A stretch of DNA of 64,000 nucleotides from Panax quinquefolius (Eukaryota > Streptophyta > Magnoliopsida > Apiales > Araliaceae). The stretch lies in the NCBI GenBank assembly GCA_020205615.1, contig CM035169.1, positions 14,887,258 through 14,951,257 on the forward strand, given 5' to 3'. The translations under genes and the position numbers were made by a program. This document shows positions 59,054-64,000 of this stretch, piece by piece (positions within the stretch are counted from its first letter, which is position 1; each line of letters opens with the position of its first letter). The notes under the pieces are model-generated. The model had not been told where the DNA came from, did no database searches, and saw nothing but the letters and a program-made list of their open reading frames with translations.

Positions 59054-59676
59054 TGTTTGAGTCGTGATATTTCCTCTATTACCTAGGATGGATTGGGCCT
59101 ATCCATTTAATTAAATTATTGGACCTTTGTTATTGAGTTTTATAGTTATTGGCCTTAATATTTATATTACCTTTATTATATCCTCATAATGATGGGGTTT
59201 GGGTCAAAGGATTGATCCATTAAAGCTTTTTATATCTAAAGCTTTTGACTAGAATGATGAAAAAGGAAAGCGGTTGACCAAAAGTCTGCAGATCATTAAT
59301 GTGGATGGGATTTTATCCACCTAATGCAGTCTGATGAGAAAAAGGTGACAACTTGCATGCATCCGGCTGAGACCATAGAGAAGTGGGGGGCTGTGTCAGA
59401 TCAGGGTTGGTGACACAAAAAACCGATGATGAGATATAACCTAGCAAGGGAGTCTTCTAACAAAAGGTACGCATACATTTTTATCGCTCTCGGAACGCTA
59501 AACATTTTACATCCTCCATTAATGTTAACCTCGCGATCACTCAGTCTTGACTCTCACGCCGAATTTATCTCTCTACCAGTCCAAATTATCCAAGCTTTGT
59601 GTGTTGATCGTATTTACTGTGCAGGATCGGGACGTCTTACGTGATTGAGACGTGACAGAAGATCTTGACGTTAACA
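59054..59676 (+). mobile_element. Right LTR of element D
   Basis: 623 bp from TGTTTGAGTC to GTTAACA, colinear with the left LTR and uninterrupted at TTTATTATA (59172-59180). CGTAT at 59677-59681 repeats the five bases before the left LTR, so both ends of D are preserved despite about 22 kb of nested insertions. Confidence 0.9.
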
Positions 59677-59885
59677 CGTATAATATTATTAGAAACGCGT
59701 GCATTTGGTTCAGTTTGACGGTTTTATCTCAGCAGTTAAAACTCGAATTCCTAAGCTCTTATTCGTCCCTTCACTCCGTCACACAGACTTAATTGGCGAA
59801 ACATGAACAGTTATATAAGTTAGGTCATACGTACGTTAATATCTATATGTTGGAGAATAGAATAATGCATGAAAAAAGATAATCA

Positions 59886-59929
<44 letters not shown>

Positions 59930-61246
59930 ACAAGTAAATGCATGGTACAGAGAGCATATGCTAGTAGGATCATTATATATCTTTCTTGGAGTCTAAAAGA
60001 AAAAAAAAACTGTTGTTATCTGAGAGACCAGCTAGCCCACTGGATATGAAGGATGATTATAAAGAAATTAGGGTAATTCTCACTTGCTCGTGACTCTCAG
60101 TACAGTCCTCGCTGTTGATTGGATCTTAGGTCATGTGCCCCGAGATGCTTGCTGAACGATCCCAACTTTTTTTTTATTTAAATCCCAAGGCTAGCTAGCT
60201 ACCCTCTTTAATTATTAATATCTAATCATTTACTGTCAAGTTTTTTCTGTTTTTTCTGTTAGTTGTTAATTATTTTTAATCTAGAATAATTAATGTTATA
60301 CTATACTACTCCTATTTATACATTTAATTTTGCATATGAGAGATCTTTTTATTTGTACATGAATTCGAGGACTGATAGACCCAACGATGCACATGGTTAA
60401 TTAGAAATTCTAATAATGAATTAGTAGTGTTTATGACGATGGGGTTTGGGTTTAATACTATATAGTTATAATTACTTAATTTCCAAAAAATAAGTACTAA
60501 ATATATTTATTACTACAACTTCGTAAACAAATTAAGAAGACATGATTAATTGGAGCTGTAAAGAATATCATGATCTTCCCCCATGCAAATATATATGATT
60601 TGGATCATATCAATGCACGCCACTGCCATATCTAGAGGAAATAGAATGGACATTGCCATATTAAATGAGACGATTAATTTTACTTGAAATAACAAATAAA
60701 AACCAAAGGATCAATTGATTTCTTGTTAATGGAATCTCACACTTTGTCAACCATTCGAGTTTGACCACCATGCACGTTATGGACTCCTTAATTTGCAGTG
60801 TATTATTAGTCCCTGCAAAATCTGAAGAATTGAGTAATCTTAGATGCCATGTTAATTATGATAAGAATAAAACTATATATTTTGTACGTAATTTGAAATG
60901 GAAGGAAACAAATTAAGAGTCCAAAAATAGAAAAGAAATGAAATGCCTATACATTACCAGTTGGGTATATATGGTTCATAGGATTCCTCGATGAGTATCA
61001 TATATAGACAGATCTCTCTTGGTAATATGTATATATTATTTATGATCAGACTACGTACAGTAAGCGCTGGCTGATCTTTCCCATGATTAGAATTGGTGGA
61101 ATATAATTAAACATATCTAGATCCATCCTACAAATAAAATAAAATAAAATGACCCTATGTCATGTATGTATATATGTATGTATCTTCTTGCAGTCATTCA
61201 AAAGAATTTCCATATATAAATAACTTGTAGCCGAAACTTGTTGTTG

Positions 61247-61249
<3 letters not shown>

Positions 61250-61328
<79 letters not shown>
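61250..61328. repeat. Compound (TG)n(TA)n microsatellite
   Basis: About 15 TG units followed by about 24 TA units. Confidence 0.95.
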
Positions 61329-61330
<2 letters not shown>

Positions 61331-61932
61331 TAATGAGCAATTAGCTTGACGACTAGATCATGCGTGTCTAGCTAAAACATATTCACGTTTGAAGTTAGTT
61401 TCTAAATAGTACTCTTAGCAAGTGTTCAACGGGAAATTAATTATAGTATGATAATATGAGCACTATTTTTGCTCCTTAATTATTGAGTAGAATTATCTTA
61501 ATTTGTCATATTTTTCCAACATCGATCCATTTCTTCAAAATTAATTAAGATATATAGAAGGATATCTATCTATATTAATTAAGCATCCATGCAAATCATT
61601 AAAAAGTAAAGTGGAGAGCCCTAGATTTGATTGTATGTATATGTACTGTATATATAATTATAATTAAATAGTAGAGGCCAATTAATTATATTATTAATGT
61701 GATCTTAATTACAGAAGAAGAAAAAATACGAAAAATATAAAAAGTTACAGGCCTGCAGTTGGAGGATCGGGCGTAAGGATTTCCGTTTCATATATGCATT
61801 AAAAGTACATGCAGGTGGTGATCATCATCACCGATACCAGTTACTATTAATTTGGAAAATGAACGTCAAAACATAGGGATATGGGAAAAACTGAATTCGA
61901 TTGTTTTTTCATTCTCTCCCTCACAAAAGGTC

Positions 61933-61987
<55 letters not shown>

Positions 61988-62080
61988 ACAAGAATAATAT
62001 TTATTTGGGAGAAAGCACAAATACATGCACTATTTGCATGCGATTATAAAAAAAAAATATGTATAAAGTAGAAATTGCAG

Positions 62081-62319
62081 GGTTGTGGCGAATTTTGAAA
62101 TTTAAGGGTTCTTTCAACAATCGGTTCTTTGTAGATGGAATCCTATATATATATAGGTGTCCATCCATCAATGAACCGATTGATTAGAACCTTTAGCTCA
62201 AATTACCACAAACCTATAAACTTATAAAAAAAAAAAAAAATTGTCTAAGTAGATGCAGGTTGTGGCGCAATTTGGTAAAAGGTTCTTCCCGTATTTGAAC
62301 TCTGTGGATGGATGGAATC

Positions 62320-62320
<1 letters not shown>
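62081..62320. repeat. Foldback with a third direct copy
   Basis: A unit of about 60 bp beginning GGTTGTGGCGAATTT and containing AAGGGTTCTTTC and TCGGTTC (62081-62143) is followed by its imperfect reverse complement (62158-62214) and, after a poly(A) run, by a direct copy (62259-62320). The inverted pair would fold into a long hairpin. The origin may be a MITE-type element; no target duplication could be settled. Confidence 0.65.
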
Positions 62321-62345
<25 letters not shown>

Positions 62346-62350
<5 letters not shown>

Positions 62351-64000
62351 CCCCAGATTTTATTAATAAAGATTTAAATTTAGTCGAAATAATTTTTTAA
62401 TATTATGGTGTGAATTTGAGATAATATTATAGTTGTGGGTAGTATTTATAAATTTTGCAAAGTATCACAGTGGTTATATTATATTCGATTGGTGGGGAAT
62501 ATTCGGTTTAGCGAGGAATATTCGTACAACTACTCAATCATTGGTGGACCCATAATGTAATTATTATCGGATTGAGAAAACGACAAAAATATTTTATTAA
62601 AATAACGGCGGAAGTTTTCACAGTAGTTCTTGTTGAACTACTCGGTAGTAAAAGAAATACGATGTCGTGTGGTTGCATTGCATAGTAATATGCGGTATTG
62701 ATTATTGATCTTTATGTGAGAAATCACCCGGTTTGATTAATTTATTATCGATTAATAATATGAATTATTATAGCGATAATGACGTTTTGTTTTATTCATT
62801 ATTATTAACGTAATAAAAGCGAAACATCTTTTATATAAAATAGAATCTTTTATTAAAGTTATTACATAAATAGAATATATTATATTTTATTATGCGTAGT
62901 GTTGCGTAGTGTTTTTTGCGTAGTGTTTTGCGTAGTATTGCATAGTGTTTGCGTAGTAAAATGTTTTTATATAAATAGAATATATTATATTTTATTTAAA
63001 AGATTTTTCTTTAAATATGGATAAATCGATTAAAGTAAATCAATCTGGGCCGGTTCATGGATTAATTCTTATGCATTCCATTTTCCTATAAATAGAAGCT
63101 CATTCCTTCATTATTTTCTTACTACGAATTAATTGAAACTCTAGAGAGAAAATTATAGAGAGAAGCTATAGAGAAAATTATAGAAAGAAGAAAAGTATAC
63201 TAACTACTTCACTACTTCTATATTCGATTCTTTTCACGGTGAGGGTGTTATTCTTTCTTCTTGAAGAGAACTTACATTATTCCATTCACTATTATTACTG
63301 TTGGAATAACTTTGTAAAAGTGGCATACCTATACATAACTTTGTATCATGGCGTACCTATACTTGGTGAAATCCTTATGTTATTCCATTGCTTATTATTA
63401 CATTGGAATAACTTTGTATCTGCAGTTTACCCTATACTTGGTGACATTCTTCTTATTATTACATTGGAACATCACATGCATGTGTTTGTTTTTACACCTG
63501 GAACGACATGCATGTTAAGATTTTATTATTATTCTGTTGGAACATCACATGCATGTGTTTTTGCAGGACTGGTTAAAATCTTTATCATTCTGTTGGAATA
63601 TCCTATCATGTGTTTTACACCGGATCCGGTTCCATCTTTATTATTCTGTTGGAACATCACAGCCGGTTGTGAATTTCACGACACAGGTTCCGTTATTATT
63701 ATTACATTGGAATAACTTTGTCTATCTGCAATCTGCATGCATGGTGATTTCTTTTGTTATTCCATTCTTTATTATACTCGGTTGGTTAAAACTTTGACTT
63801 ATATACTCCATGAAATTAGTAGAATATCCTTGATATTTGCGTTTCATCCATATCTTCTCATGGAAATATTCTTACGATCATTCTTGAATTTTACTCTACA
63901 AAGCGATATTATGTTGACAATTTGGACGTTAATAATTCATGGATTAAATAATTCTTGAACTTGTTTTATTGAATTACTATGTCATTGTCATCATCATCCT
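62346..64000 (+). mobile_element. 5' part of another family B LTR (B-4)
   Basis: It starts TGAGACCCC (a shortened TGTAAGACCCC) next to a (TA)n tract and continues to the window end. It follows the B LTR: the TTTGCAAAGTAT block (62453), a distinct GCGTAGT repeat at 62896-62962 in place of the usual iterons, a TATA box (63087-63095) and TTGGAACATC repeats with CATGCATG palindromes (63473-63557). It is more diverged than the other B copies, so it may belong to a subfamily. Confidence 0.82.
63087..63095 (+). promoter_or_regulatory. TATA box of LTR B-4
   Basis: TATAAATAG in CCTATAAATAGAAGC, followed by a GAGAGAAAATTATAGAG leader as in the other B LTRs. Confidence 0.7.

Larger units (their letters stand above)
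59682..62345. other. Anonymous spacer right of element D
   Basis: 2.7 kb of AT-rich sequence, the continuation of the pre-insertion locus at 29053-29883. It holds (TA)n tracts (59889-59926, 61936-61985, 62319-62345), a compound (TG)n(TA)n, and a foldback near its right end. I see no exon-like reading frame on either strand and no RNA gene. Confidence 0.65.

Noticed and set aside
61852..62049. Small ORF with an Ile-Tyr repeat
   Set aside because: It is the translation of a (TA)n microsatellite.
59682..62345. Host gene or promoter in the spacer
   Set aside because: No coding frame with codon-like structure, splice-flanked exon or conserved motif could be followed; AT richness and microsatellites alone are not evidence.

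Overview
The window is plant nuclear heterochromatin built almost entirely from nested, broken LTR retrotransposons. The plant origin is inferred from three things: initiator-tRNA-Met and tRNA-Arg primer sites, Ty3/gypsy lineages restricted to plants (chromovirus with multi-kilobase LTRs; Tat/Retand/Ogre with a second RNase H and an antisense ORF), and AT-rich spacers with long (TA)n tracts. No host protein gene, tRNA or rRNA gene was found. The species is not identifiable from what I can see.

Layout. 1-6966: chromovirus-like element A-1 (end of the 5' LTR, gag, gutted pol, 2.86-kb 3' LTR). 6967-8999: inverted fragment of family B (LTR plus pol end). 9003-17591: element B-1 (complete 2.6-kb 5' LTR, gag, protease, RT, RNase H, integrase, truncated 3' LTR). 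17592-24391: Ty1/copia element with a 2.4-kb structured leader, cut by a 100-N gap (24392-24491). 24492-29052: minus-strand Tat/Ogre-like element E (RT, protease, gag, tRNA-Arg PBS, 656-bp LTR). 29053-29883: anonymous spacer. 29889-59676: large Tat/Retand-type element D with a CGTAT target-site duplication, itself carrying four insertions: a 1165-bp Mutator-like element in its left LTR; a solo B LTR (38251-49418, TSD AGTAT); a complete A-2 element (40431-49004) inside that solo LTR; and a minus-strand A-3 element (51766-58935). 59682-62345: anonymous spacer with microsatellites and a foldback. 62346-64000: start of another B LTR.

Relations. A and B share LTR ends, an initiator-Met PBS and homologous gag/pol. 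A-1 and A-2 carry the same three deletions in RT, RNase H and integrase but keep gag and full LTRs, which suggests a non-autonomous subfamily served in trans by A-3-like or B-like relatives. No ORF in the window is intact. Copies that are identical over more than 100 bases differ in small clusters, often near CAG/CTG or CG, and every initiator-Met PBS is altered at the same place. Part of the apparent decay may therefore be consensus error, and frameshifts here should not be taken at face value.

The most interesting structure is at RNA level. The copia leader has four serial hairpins with unrelated stems but the same YCACC loop, plus an upstream hairpin whose loop is complementary to it. The transcribed parts of the A and B LTRs show a similar design: serial hairpins around a shared GTAGTG loop.
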